Source: Hibiscus mutabilis | Taxonomy: Eukaryota; Streptophyta; Magnoliopsida; Malvales; Malvaceae | Reading direction: 5' to 3' | Assembly (NCBI GenBank): GCA_019671005.1 | Contig: CM033726.1 | Coordinates: forward strand, 7,633,213-7,697,212 | DNA: 64,000 bases | Shown here: piece by piece, positions 47,089 to 57,959 of the stretch | Layout of the letters: each line of letters opens with the position of its first letter | How positions within the stretch are numbered: the first letter of the stretch is position 1 | Translations under genes and position numbers: made by a program | The notes under the pieces: model-generated | Seen by the model: the letters and a program-made list of their open reading frames with translations, nothing else | The model's database searches: none | What the model was told of the DNA's origin: nothing

Positions 47089-47522
47089 TAACCCATGATC
47101 TATCATGCCAAATCATCAAGAACAATAAACCGAATGCGGAAGCGTACCTGAATTAATCGATAAATTGAAAACCTTGAATCTTGATGTTGAAAACCCAAAT
47201 CTTTGGTATTGATCTTCCAAGGAGATATGTTTTCTCTTGACGTAAAACTCTCTGACGGAGAAGGAGAGAAAAACAAGTTAACCTATTTCTTGGGGACCAC
47301 TACCTCTTTATATAGTTGATTATTAAATCAACTATTAAATATTTATAACTCTGCCCCTCATTGAATTATAAATATATCTTACGATATCTACACTTTTATT
47401 TTCATGACACTTTAATACCTATGATACGCCTAACATAATTGGTTACTTGATTTTGTGTCACACTTTATAATAGCATCATACATTTTACATATGTGCCCAC
47501 AATTGCGGATTTTAATCCAACA
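47089..47522 (-). repeat. 3' LTR of the Copia element
   Basis: Aligns with 51,330-51,778 except for the missing outer ~35 bp and an extra 25 bp (near 47,215-47,240). It contains TTTATATAG (about 47,313; the complement CTATATAAA is a TATA box on the coding strand). Confidence 0.85.
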
Positions 47523-47989
47523 ATCTCCTATTTGGGCAACATATGTTTCCGGATAAATGTACAACCTTATGAGCTCAAAAATTTGCTATTATATAATAGG
47601 TATTCTATAACAATCTCGTCCATCAACTATATCCATATAGGATCAAAGCAACCTTTGCCATATTAATCATGACTAAACCCATCAATGGTCACGTATACAA
47701 ATATAGTCAAATGACATAGATCAATCATGGATGCGTAGCATGGAAAATTACATGAAATGTGAACCGAACATGTCTATTTCTAACTGGTCCTCCTAAACCT
47801 TAGTGAGAGCAAACTTTACTGAATTCAGAGTGTGCATAAACCAAAAGAACTTTATTTCTGCAGAAAATAATTTTAAACTGAAGTAACCGAAATTGTATCT
47901 AAACCAAATGAGTATTTTTCAAAATTACAAACTCCCACTAAAACGGAATATCTTTAAACAACATTACACCCACATGAGTAGTGTGCTCA

Positions 47990-49500
47990 TGAAAGACCTA
48001 GGGTGATAGTTTCTTAATAAGCTCGCAATTATGGAGTTTTTACCAACATGCTCTATAGACACACGATCACTCTGAATTTTCTTTATCAACTAGAAACTTA
48101 TTATTTTTTTGTGCTTTGAATTTGAAGTGTTCCTATTGTTTATAGAATAAATGAATGTATATTTATTGTCACAAAATAATTGAAGTGGTCTTCCAATTCA
48201 ATCTATAATTAGCAACTCATGTGACATAATCTTTTGCATTAATATTCTAATAGAATCGAAGTCTGTAAACCTGATGATCTCTAACTTACCAGAACTTCGA
48301 TATGTGAGCATATACTTTTTTTTCTCTTAAAAATATTTCATAACCCTATTAGCTGCTATCCAATAATCCATAACATGATTGCTTAAATATCCGTCTAACA
48401 TTCCAACAATGTACGCAATATTCGAACGCATACATACTTGAGCATACATTAGATTCTCAATAGCTTATGCATATGGAATCTTTTGTATTTTCTAAATTTC
48501 AAGGTTACTTTGAGGGCATTGTGTAAGACTAAATTTGTCTTCTTTAGCAATATGAGTATCACTTGGTTTACTCCCACTGAACTTGTAGTATATACAATTG
48601 TCAACCAAATTTATCTTAAAGCCGAATGAGATAATCAATATGAAATTTACAATTTCATTAATGAGAGTCCTACTTAAGCTCATAGATGAATTTATTTAAT
48701 TTACATATCATTGATTTTGTATCATTAGACACAAATCTATGATTGTACCATATAATTCGTTTCTTCAATGTCGCCATTGAAAAACACAAGCTTAACATCC
48801 ATATTATGTAGCTCAAGATTAAAATAAGCAACAAGCGTCATGATTATCTTGAAAGAGTGTTTCAATGAAACTTGAGAGAAAGTCTCCACAAAATCAATAT
48901 CTTCTTTTAGAGTATATCTTTTAGATACAAGACATGCCTTATACTTGTCCACATTATCATTTGCATCCCTCTTGGTTTTAAATATTATTTACAACCAATT
49001 GGTTTGCACCTTAAGGTAATGAGACAAATTCCTAAACTTTATTGTCTTGCATAAAATTATACTCTTCTTGAATGACATCAATCCACTTTTGAGAGTTAAA
49101 ACTTTTATGATCTGATAAAAAATAATTGAATTATTTTCTATCATTCCATTATTATCCTTATTTTCTTGAAGAAATACAAAGTAATAATCTAGAATAGTAT
49201 TTCTCCTTCCTCTCGTGAATATCTTTAATGACACTTGTTTTTTAAGGTTGTTGAGTTTGTTTTTCTGAAACAATTACCTTATCTTGAATGAGAGTTATTC
49301 AACATTGTTTTGCTGAGGTACTTGATTCACTTCTTGATTAATGATAGGTGTGAAAACCTAAACATCATCAAAAGTGATAGTATGAATTAAATTATAATCC
49401 AACTCATCCTCAACATCAATGTATCTAACCTTATATCTCCCTCTAAACTCAACATCCTAAAAAATGTTATAAATCTCTCCTTAAAATAATCCTAATTGTG
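47990..49500 (-). pseudogene. pol: Copia pol remnant (integrase tail, RT, RNase H)
   Basis: Minus strand: DVEFRGRYKVRYIDVEDELD (about 49,460-49,400, integrase C-terminal linker), LRKIFTRGRR-like and DYYFVFLQENKDNNG (49,180), then RT: VDKYKACLVSKRYTLKEDID, FVETFSQVSLKHSFKIIM and LELHNMDVKLVFFNGDIEE (48,952-48,740). ISFGFKINLVDNCIYYKFSG (48,630) is joined directly to SDTHIAKEDKFSLTQCPQ, so the block with YVDD is deleted. RNase H pieces follow (LQLFCDNK, about 48,190; IEHVGKNSI, about 48,065). Many stops. It matches the Tork-type order PR-IN-RT-RH. Confidence 0.8.
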
Positions 49501-49639
49501 GGATCATAAAATTTACAGCACATGGATCACTCAAAATAACCGAAGTAGTTGCTCATTTTTGAAGTTTAATTTCTTCACATGTGTCCTAACTTATACAACA
49601 AAAGAATCAATACTTTGTAACTTATTGTTGTTTCTTTTG

Positions 49640-50140
49640 ATTAGGACCTTTAGCAACTTTATTCTAATATTTTTTTATTGCCCTTATTCTTAGAGACACT
49701 AACTAAATGAGCACAACCGAATGAGTACTTTTACACTTATAATGCTTCAACTTTTCTTCCTCTTTAACATAATGAGAAATAAGCTCATTTAAAGTCTATT
49801 TCTTCTTTTAACAGATGTAACTAATTTTGAATTGGTTAAACTGTATAGGAAGCGATACCAAAATCATAAGAACAAACAATTGTTAGAAACTTCGATCTTA
49901 TATGCCTTAAATTTTGAAGCAATATTAAACAATTTTCATAATGTACTCTCTCACATTTCCTTGACCCTTATACTTTATAGACATCAAAGAATGCATAAGT
50001 GACGTCATCTTAACTTTAATGTTTTGGGTAAAACATTTCTTAATTTTGTCAAGGAAACCCTTAATATGAGTAATCTCTTCAGATTTTTTCACTCCTAAAG
50101 ACTTATAGAATGCTATTCATTATAATCATTAGACTCGTGC
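49640..50140 (-). pseudogene. gag: Copia Gag remnant (UBN2-type)
   Basis: Minus strand from about 50,120: FYKSLGVKKSEEITHIKGFL, VKMTSLMHSLMSIKYKGQGN and VREYIMKIV, then after frameshifts LPIQFNQFKISY, LNELISHYVKEEEKLKHYKC and a Lys-rich stretch. This is the usual Copia Gag core. The zinc knuckle is not recognisable. Confidence 0.75.
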
Positions 50141-51315
50141 GATTTGAACAATCTCACATCTCAAAATCCCTTTTATGGGTGGTTACTGCTGTGAGATGTG
50201 CGAGTTATTGTTCCCTTAGTGCAAAGTCTATGTTCATACAACCAAAAACTATATGTAAGTGTCTTTTCTATTCCTTGAAACTAGTTTCACCAAACACGAG
50301 TGTCGAATGTATTTAACAGATATTGTGACAGTAAAGATAATACCTAAATATAGAACAAAAATAAGTAATTAAAATAAAAACAAACTCATATAAATATTCA
50401 TAAGTAAATAAATAAATTTAAAATAATGGCTAATTCCCCTCAAGATACCAAGCACAACATTAATATCAAGTCTTTGGACAATAATATTAACTGTAAGCGG
50501 TACTCTTGTTGTAGCAATCAAACATTGGCAATGAACTATGCCAAACAATATATTAACCTTTGGACTAACGCATTGTTCACATAAAATACCTTATAATTGT
50601 CACACATTTATTACCACGGGTGTTATTTGAAATTCGGCCAAATATTAATTTTCCGTTGGGCCAATTAATAAACGCATGAATTACAAAAATACAAACATCT
50701 TGATATTTTAAATAAGTTAATCCACGCAGAAGCGATCACTTTTGTGACATTGTATTTCAATTAACCCACTAAAATATTAGACATAGCTAAAACATGAATT
50801 TATATGTTTTTAAAGGTTTATCTTTATACCTAATGATCAAAACTAAAATTTTTGATCCAATCGAATTGAATATATATTTTAAATAAAATATATATTCCAT
50901 AGATTAATAACAATGTATTTAAATAAAAAATTTGTCATTAACCTAGATAAAAAGAAAACAAAAAACATAATTGCCAAGGATTTTTACCGCCGCAAAACAA
51001 TTGTTAATTCACAGAAAAATAAAAGCAAACTAAACCCATTAATTATGGCAGACAGAATTTAAACAATTGAAATCGGCAAACATAAAACCAAACTTTTAAC
51101 AATACTTGAATAAATTCAATCCAATCTCATGTAATTATTGTTGAAAACTAGAAATCAATAAAATTAGCAAACATGTAATCGCACAACAACAACGACGAAA
51201 ACAAAATAACCAATTGCATAAGCATAATTGCAGAGAAACAAATATCGCATATAAGAAAAATTTCAAAACATGTGAAATACCCTAAATTTATAATTAACTC
51301 TTAATAATTTAACAT

Positions 51316-51327
51316 GCTCTGATGCCA
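51316..51327 (-). promoter_or_regulatory. Primer-binding site of the Copia element
   Basis: Minus strand TGGCATCAGAGC, one change from the initiator tRNA-Met site TGGTATCAGAGC, two bases from the LTR. Confidence 0.8.
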
Positions 51328-51329
51328 CT

Positions 51330-51778
51330 TGTTAAAACTAAAAATATATTTAATACGAATATAAACCCAAAATCTATATCTACGTCAAATTATCAAGAAC
51401 AAATAATTAGATTTGCGGAAGCGTACCTGAATCAATCAATAAATTGAAAACCTTGAATCTTGATGTTGAAAACCCAAATCTTTGGTTTTGATCTTGACGT
51501 AAAACTCTCTGACGGGAAGGAGAGAAAAACAAGTTAACCTATTTGTTGGAGACCACTATCTCTTTATATAGTTGATTATTAAATTAACTATTAAATATTT
51601 ATAACTCTGCTTCTCATTGAATTATAAATATATCTTACGGTATCTACACTTTTATTTCAATGACACTTTAATACTTATGACACGCCTAAAATAATTGGTC
51701 ACTTAATTTTGTGTAATACTTTATAATAACATCATACTTTATACATATGTACCCACAATTGCGAATTTTAATCCAACA
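51330..51778 (-). repeat. 5' LTR of the Copia element
   Basis: 449 bp. On the plus strand it runs TGTTAAAACTAAAA to TTTTAATCCAACA, with TG...CA ends on both strands. A TATA-like CTATATAAAG lies on the coding strand near 51,560-51,570. Confidence 0.85.
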
Positions 51779-51932
51779 CTAGCCATCTCATGTAACATAT
51801 CATTAGTAACCCCAACAAACAAACTGGACTTGGGGAAGTTAATTTTTAACCCCGAACAGTATTAAAAACAAATTAAAATCCTCTTCAAGTTACTCACAAA
51901 TTAAAATCACCTTGGAGAAAAATGGTGTCATC
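51779..51932. repeat. 153-bp duplication flanking the Copia element, right copy
   Basis: Right-hand copy of 46,936-47,088. It continues without a break into the upstream RT sequence of the LINE, so this side holds the undisturbed junction. Confidence 0.88.
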
Positions 51933-53335
51933 CGTAAATTGAAGATAAGAAAGAAAAAAATTTGCCGCCACCTTTACCCCCTTAGTTAAAGACATCTCCT
52001 CTTCGGCATTAACTAGAAATTTTGATGTAACACCTCCACCACCATCATGAATAAAAAGGGAAATAATGGATCACCTTATCGTACCCTCTTTGCATGTCAA
52101 ATTTACGAGTTGCACAATCATTAACTAGCACTGATAATCTTGTTGTTCCAACATATTCCCAAATCCTACTCTTCCACTGATCCCCATAACCCAACCTAGC
52201 TAACACTCGATCTAAAAAATCCCAAATTCAGGCAATCACACGCCTTTGCAAAAATTAACTTTAACACTATCCCACCGTCGCTAAACCTCGTATGCCTCAT
52301 AGAATGAACTACGTCATTGACAAATAGGATGTGATCGATAATTTGCGAGCCATGAACAAATGCCATTTGAGAATCGCTAATCACCAACCCAACACACATT
52401 GAAGCCGTCTAGCTAACAATTTAGCAAGTCTTTTATATATTAAATTAAACGAACATATCGGTCAATAGTCCTCAATCCCAATAGGTATTTCCTTTTCAGA
52501 ATTAGCACCACAAAAGTAGAATTTATACCTTTCTGAATACGATTAGAAATATAAATTTCTCTCAGCACCTTCATCACATTTTTATGCACAAACGACCACC
52601 CTTTCTTAAAAAAATTTAAAATTAAATCCATCAGGTCCCGATGCTTTTGATCAATCACACTCTCATATAGCTCTACATACAACTTCTTTTTCAAATTCAA
52701 CCTCTAAATCACTTACTTGTTCCAAGCTCATCCGATTCAAACAGACATCTGCCCCCAATGAACCCATAACTAAAGTCTGTGAGAAATGATGCTTAAGCTC
52801 CTTGTAAAAATATGATATTTCACCATATCAGGTGAAGTTATCCATCAACCTCTAATTCGTAACCCATTAATCTTATTGCATAATCCTGAATCCTTTATCC
52901 GACATAAATAAATCCACCAATCCTATTCCACAAATATTATTGACGCATCTACATCGTTCCTCCACTGATTTCACCATATTAAAGTCCCCAAACTGACTGT
53001 GCACAGGCGATCAAGCTCCTCCATGAACCCGACATCAAGTCCAGCTCTTTCTCTTTGGCACGAGCAATTGACAAGATCCATAACAGGGGATGGGCAACAT
53101 CTATTGTTTGGACACCACGAGAGGGCAATCAGCTTGCCGACTCTCTCGCGAAGCAAACAGATCCACTCAGTAACAATTTGACCACTTTTGACTCTCCTCC
53201 TGATGTTCTAAAGCCGCTCCTAGATCGGGACACTTTTGGTCCACCATACTTTAGGCCTCGCCATTGATTTGATGGTCTCTTTTTAATTCAAAAAAAAAAA
53301 AAATCCCCAAAAAATATAATGTGTTTCTACTAGAA
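51933..53335 (-). pseudogene. LINE ORF2, endonuclease end and N-terminal RT
   Basis: Minus strand: FGDFNMVKSVEERC (52,990-52,950, end of the APE-type endonuclease), then the linker, FNFKFFKKGWSFVHKNVMKV (about 52,620), INSTFVVLILKRK (52,530), then AFVHGSQIIDHILFVNDVVH and the K-A-C/Y-D-type KACDCLNLGFF (52,360-52,210), leading to LQFTDDTIFL. Stops and frameshifts are scattered. The short plus-strand LINE interrupts it exactly before GDFN. Confidence 0.78.
52993..53303 (+). mobile_element. 5'-truncated LINE (RNase H tail) inserted in the other LINE
   Basis: The open frame gives DCAQAIKLLHEPD, ARAIDKIHNRGW, WTPREGNQLADSLAKQTDP (the RNase H-like end), then PPDVLKPLLDRDTFGPPY and a stop at 53,265-53,267. 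A short 3' end and a 14-base A tail (53,290-53,303) follow. It is flanked by the 8-bp repeat TCCCCAAA (52,985-52,992 and 53,304-53,311). The reading frame is intact over the retained part, so it is a fairly young insertion. Confidence 0.85.
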
Positions 53336-53614
53336 AGTCCTCGTGTTGCATTTTTTTGTATATTAATCAAAAGAAAACACACAAGTTAATAAAAAAATGT
53401 GTGCCTCTTTCTCTCACTTTGTCTGCCTACCACGTGGCTTGGGAGAAAGCTAAAGAGTCTTGAGTGATCTGGATCATCAAACCAAAGCACACATCTGACG
53501 GTTGACAAACATTGGCATCGGCTACTAATTTGAGTTTTTAGGATTTTTTTAATTAGGGTTTAACCAGGTTTTGGCTGAAAATGGGATCTAGATGTTTATA
53601 TGTATTATGGATTA
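53336..53614. other. Short intergenic stretch
   Basis: No feature recognised; 'AAGCTAAAGAGTC...CCAAAGC' is ordinary unique-looking DNA. Confidence 0.35.
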
Positions 53615-53623
53615 TAATTAATA

Positions 53624-54565
53624 GGGTAAAATACTTAAACTATCTCTCAACTTTATTCTTTGATCTATTTTGATCATTAAACATTTAAAATGATCAATTT
53701 ACTCACTAAATTTTACTCACAAGTAACTTTATGTGAAGAAGGCTCCTGGGTTTTAATGCCCTATGGATGACTTTTCTGTCAACAAACAAATTTTCTGATA
53801 ATAAATCCACAAAAATTGAAAAACATAAAAGGAATTCAATAGAAATAAGCAGCAAACCATCAATCTTTAAACTTTAGAATTCATAAAACTGTCCAATTTC
53901 ATAAAACTCTAGAATCCGAAAAAACTCAAAGTAAACAATGGAAATCAATGTTAATTCTACTTTTAACAAAAATCCATTGCTTCAAAAGATATATTCTTCC
54001 ATATGCATTTTGAAACAGAGAGGGTTGGAGAAATTATTTAAACCCTAAAAGCCTAATAAATGAAATTGCCTTTAAATTTATATGACAACTTCCTCAGAAA
54101 TCAAAGCACCAAAACAAGTATATCCTCTTCTTCGCTTCCTCTTCACTTCAACATAAAAAAATAAAAATAAGAAAATGACTAGTGTGAGGAAGAAGGTCTA
54201 GTGTGACGAAGATGGTTGTTCGATTTTGACAAGGGGATTGATTTGGATGTTGAATCGGTGCGAAAAAGGAGAAAGTTCGACGGTAACAAAACCTCTATTT
54301 CTAACAGTGATAGAGATGAACTGTGAAGGTGAGGGTAAGATTGTAATTTAGGGTTTGAATTTGGGTATAATATAATTATTATTTTAAATTATTTTTATAT
54401 TTAATAATAAAAAATGACATGTCATAACGTGTTAGACATTTAACGAAGGAGTGATGAAAAAAAACACAATGTTAAAAGTTTAGTGAGTAAATTGATCATT
54501 TTGAAAGTTCAGTGACCAAAATAGGTTAGAGAGCAAAGTTGAGTGATGATTTAGGTATTTTACCC
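53624..54565. mobile_element. Mutator-type element, family GGGTAAAATAC, copy 3
   Basis: Starts GGGTAAAATACTTAAACTAT; the right end in reverse is GGGTAAAATACCTAAATCAT. Flanked by the perfect 9-bp TAATTAATA (53,615-53,623 and 54,566-54,574). The arms of about 90 bp match those of the copies at 36,495 and 42,350. The interior contains a GC-richer stretch (about 54,180-54,330). No transposase. Confidence 0.82.
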
Positions 54566-54931
54566 TAATTAATATTGTAACACCCCGGTTTTGGGCTTAG
54601 ATGTTTTAAGGGTTGGTTCGAAGGTTTGGTGGGCTGGTATTAGAGATTCGAGTCGGTTTCAGTATTAAATCGGATTAAATATTTTTGAAGGTGATAAAAT
54701 TGTGGAAAATATTCTAAAATCATTATTTAATATATTAATGATTGTGGTAAAATCAATTTTGTAAAAGGAGTTTTGGAAATCAGACATTTTGGACTAGTGA
54801 CCAAAATAAAAAATGTTTTTAGTAGCTATTTTGTAAAGAGTCAAAACTTTGAAACTTTAAGGAGTTAATTGCCCTAAAAGTCTAATATCACTTTATCCCT
54901 TAATTGGGTATTTTAAAAGTTTTTTGGAAAA

Positions 54932-54939
54932 TATAAATA
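54932..54939 (+). promoter_or_regulatory. Solo LTR TATA box
   Basis: TATAAATA followed by GGTTGGGG and a pyrimidine-rich leader (CTCTCAAAATCTCTCC near 55,013). Confidence 0.55.
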
Positions 54940-56097
54940 GGTTGGGGAGAATTAATTTGTTAATTAATCTCTTAAAACAAAAATCACGTAACTACTTTCT
55001 CAAAATATTTTCTCTCAAAATCTCTCCAGCCAAACATCAATTTCTTCTTGTAAATCTTCAGGTAAACTTTTCTTTTCTTAAATCTGTTGTTTCCAAATGA
55101 TTTCTTATTGTTAGTTTACCAAAACCTTATTGTTTTAACTTTGTTTTCTCATGTAAATCATCCAATTAAGGGAGAAAGCATCCATTAGAGGTAAGGTTCG
55201 TTCTCCTTCTCTAATGAAAGGTTCTTTACTGAAATTCCCAAGTTGTTGACTCTTTACAATTGTTTTCTAATGTGTTTTTATAGTTTAATTAAGGAAAATT
55301 GGTTTAATTGTGTTGGGATTGATGAAATTGACATATTTCGAATGGATTTGTTTTTCTGGGTTTATGATCAGATTAGATCATGATTTTTATGTTTAATTGA
55401 GTTAATAACTTGGTTTTAACATTGTAATCCCGAAACAAGTTGAATCTCTAATGTTTAAGGTTGTTAGTGATGGGTTTTTGTGAGGTTAATGGAGAGTAAT
55501 TAATGCTCGAAGTAAACGATGTTGGGAAAGAGTTTTTAGATGTTAATTGATGAGGTTTGGTGTATTGAATCGTTATGTTATGGATGGGTTAAGTTTTGGA
55601 AGTGTTTGAGGATGTTTTCGATAAGTTTCAGATGGTTTTTGAGTGAGCAACTTGAGAGTTGCGGGTAATTGCTTGTTGGCAATGGTTTGAACGCATAATG
55701 ATGCATTTTCCCTTTGGCTTTTTCCCTTATTTGCTCTTAAATATCGGTTTGGATATGAGCATGTTGATTTCATGTTTTGGTGTTAAACATTGTTTGATTT
55801 ACTTACTGTACATGCATGGTTTTGAACACATTTGCAACGTATTTCAAGTGCATAAATGCTGATGAGCATTGGATTTCATTCTGGGTGGGAATGGGGTATT
55901 GCCTTGGGCAATGTGGTTGGCATATGTGGTGGTTTTGGTATAATGCATTGTAAAACAATAAGTAAATGGTTTTGAAAATGATATATTGGTTATGTGACAA
56001 GGTGAGAAAACAATCGGATATAGTTGGCATGCCATAGGATTAAAGTGTACTATAAAATATGAACAAAATAGATTGTGGCCATGGGTCCTTGAGGTAT

Positions 56098-56566
56098 GGA
56101 AGTTTAACTAGGCCACTCGAACTATCGAGACCTCATTTGGGGCGTACGATTTAACTAGGCAACCCAAGTTGATGGCGATCTTGCGGTTTAACTAGGCAAG
56201 GATGGTAAAACTCGCGGTTTAACTAGGCGAGGTTGTCAAATCTTGTGGTTTAACTAGGCAAAGTTTGGGATATCATGCGGTTTAACTAGGCATGGTATGA
56301 GAGATCCTGTATCCGATATGTATGGATAGAGGGTAGTCTATCCGGGGTCACTATAAATGCCAATATATGTGAAAGTTCATGTGTTGAACCTATTATAATG
56401 CTTTGGGATTTAAGCATGGTTTGTGATTTATTGCTTTGGGATTTAAGCATGGTAAATGGTTAAATGCTTTGGGATCTAAGCATGAAATTTCTATATGATG
56501 TCGCATAAGGATTGTTATGCATTTCTCGGTTGGAGACAAGGAAAAATGCTTTGGTTGTTAAGCATG
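56098..56566 (+). repeat. Hairpin minisatellites in the solo LTR
   Basis: First family: the loop GGTTTAACTAG between covarying stems CTTGC/GCAAG (56,180-56,200), CTCGC/GCGAG (56,211-56,231) and CATGC/GCATG (56,274-56,294), with a weaker CTTGT/GCAAA copy (56,242-56,262) and two earlier partial copies at about 56,101 and 56,150. A TATCC/GGATA hairpin follows at 56,310-56,327. Second family: ATGCTT-TGGGATTT-AAGCAT (56,398-56,417), repeated at about 56,432, 56,464 and 56,547, with a stem-switched version GCATAA-GGATTG-TTATGC (56,503-56,520). Unit spacing is about 30-50 bp. Confidence 0.8.
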
Positions 56567-57959
56567 TTTTGGGAACAAGTGGTTGAGTTTTCAAATGGTT
56601 TTAATTGCTTTATTGTTTTATGAGCATCCTCACTAAGCATGTGTGCTTACGCTCTCTTTTTCCTAATGATGTAGAGCATTGAAGTTTGAGGCTGCAAAGG
56701 CAAGGTTAAAGTGATCTAAAGACAATGACTACTTTGAGTATGAATTTGGTTTATGTTTATGGTTAATAAGGCAATGTGTTCGCCATGTTTTTGGGATTTG
56801 TATAACTGTTTTTCCTTGGTTTCTGAGCATGTTAAGTTCTGGATTTTATGTTTGGTTAGATGTTGTTAAGTTTGTTGAGGATCTTTGCTTATGTTGATGC
56901 TTGATGGGTTCTTAGTTATGCTTCTAGTTAGTTTTGAATGGTTGTCATGTTTTGATGATTCAAGCATGTTGGTTATGATGTTTTAGACGTGTAAGCATGT
57001 TGTGTACGCCATAAAAGTGTCAAATGAGAGTTTTGGTTGTTTGGCAAAATGATATTAAGAAGCATGCATATAAAATATCTTGGATGTGTGAAAACCATGT
57101 TATGAAGTTGATTCTGTGATGTTTTGGATTAGGAATGTACCCTAGTAATGTTGTTTAAGTGTTGGAAGCATGTTGGAGTGTTTTGATTATCATCAAAGTG
57201 TGTTTAGACAACATTATGGGACAATACAGGTCCAGGTGTATCGAAACAGGTGTTCCCGTACCGGTATGGCTAGGCCATTTCAGGCATAGTGTTTCGGTAC
57301 TCAAGCAAGTGTCCAGTACGGTCTCCAACTTTTTGGCTAGGCGTTTCGATATGCGAGCAAGTGTTTCGGTACGAGTTTTGGCTACTGTTATCTGAGTTTT
57401 GGAAATCGTTAAGGCGTACCGGAACACTTGTATGTGTACTAGTACGGCTGCAGTTAATTCTGTTATTTGGAATATTTGGAAGTTTCTATTTCTTTAATTT
57501 TGGTCCCTGAGTTTTGTGAATGCAATTGTATGAGCTTGGATGACCATTTTGACCTGAAATTTGACATGTGAGCATGTCATTGGACTAATTGAGGATTGGT
57601 AACCTTAATTTCAGTTTGGTCCTTAAATTTATCAGATTTTCATTTTAGTCCCTAAAATGTATGTTATGCAATTGGTTGCCTTTCCGTAGTTCGATTCCTT
57701 TGAAGGTTCACCCGCTGTAAGTATGTACAGTTAGGTTTAATAATATGCATCTAGACAAGATAAAAAGAAAAAAAAATGGACCGGTTTTTCGTAATCTTTC
57801 TCCGGTTTACTTCGTCAAACTTAATGTAGTTCTCTTGGTTCGGTCGAGCGTCTAGGCCGGCTCGAGGGGGTTACAAATATTGTCTTGGACCTTATTTAAT
57901 ATTTAATATATTTGAGTTTTTATTTAGTATTTATTTATACGAGAAATATTAATTAATAA

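Larger units (their letters stand above)
47089..51778 (-). mobile_element. Copia (Tork-like) retrotransposon, internally deleted
   Basis: Minus-strand element with a 5' LTR at 51,330-51,778 and a 3' LTR at 47,089-47,522. The primer-binding site TGGCATCAGAGC (minus, 51,316-51,327) lies two bases from the LTR. The purine-rich CAAATAGGAGAT abuts the 3' LTR, which starts TGTTGGATTAAAATC. Gag and parts of pol remain. The integrase core and the RT YVDD segment are missing, and the whole is far shorter than a full Copia internal region. It is flanked by a 153-bp rather than a 5-bp duplication of the LINE, and the outer ~35 bp of the 3' LTR is lost. Confidence 0.85.
45664..53335 (-). mobile_element. 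Minus-strand LINE, split by Copia and by another LINE
   Basis: ORF2 parts occur in the right order from high to low coordinates: endonuclease end (GDFN, about 52,975), RT N-terminal part (52,700-52,440), AFVHGSQIIDHILF (52,360), LQFTDDTIFL (51,930), palm/thumb (46,978-46,560), the 'FWHDLWC...YPRLYL' region (46,350) and a zinc-like segment (about 45,900-45,800). A T-run at 45,664-45,671 may be the tail. The Copia element (47,089-51,778) and a short plus-strand LINE (52,993-53,303) lie inside it. The 5' end beyond 53,335 is not recognisable, as expected for 5' truncation. Confidence 0.8.
54576..57875 (+). repeat. 3.3-kb solo LTR, Del/Tekay-like, with 5-bp TSD
   Basis: Starts TGTAACACCCCGGTTTTGGG and ends GGGGGTTACA, complementary ends typical of plant gypsy Del/Tekay LTRs. 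Flanked by the perfect 5-bp repeat AATAT (54,571-54,575 and 57,876-57,880). No primer-binding site or coding domain lies inside, so it is one LTR left after recombination between two. It has a TATA box at 54,932-54,939 and two families of hairpin minisatellites (56,098-56,566). Short open frames inside are chance. Orientation is taken from the TATA box. Confidence 0.75.
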
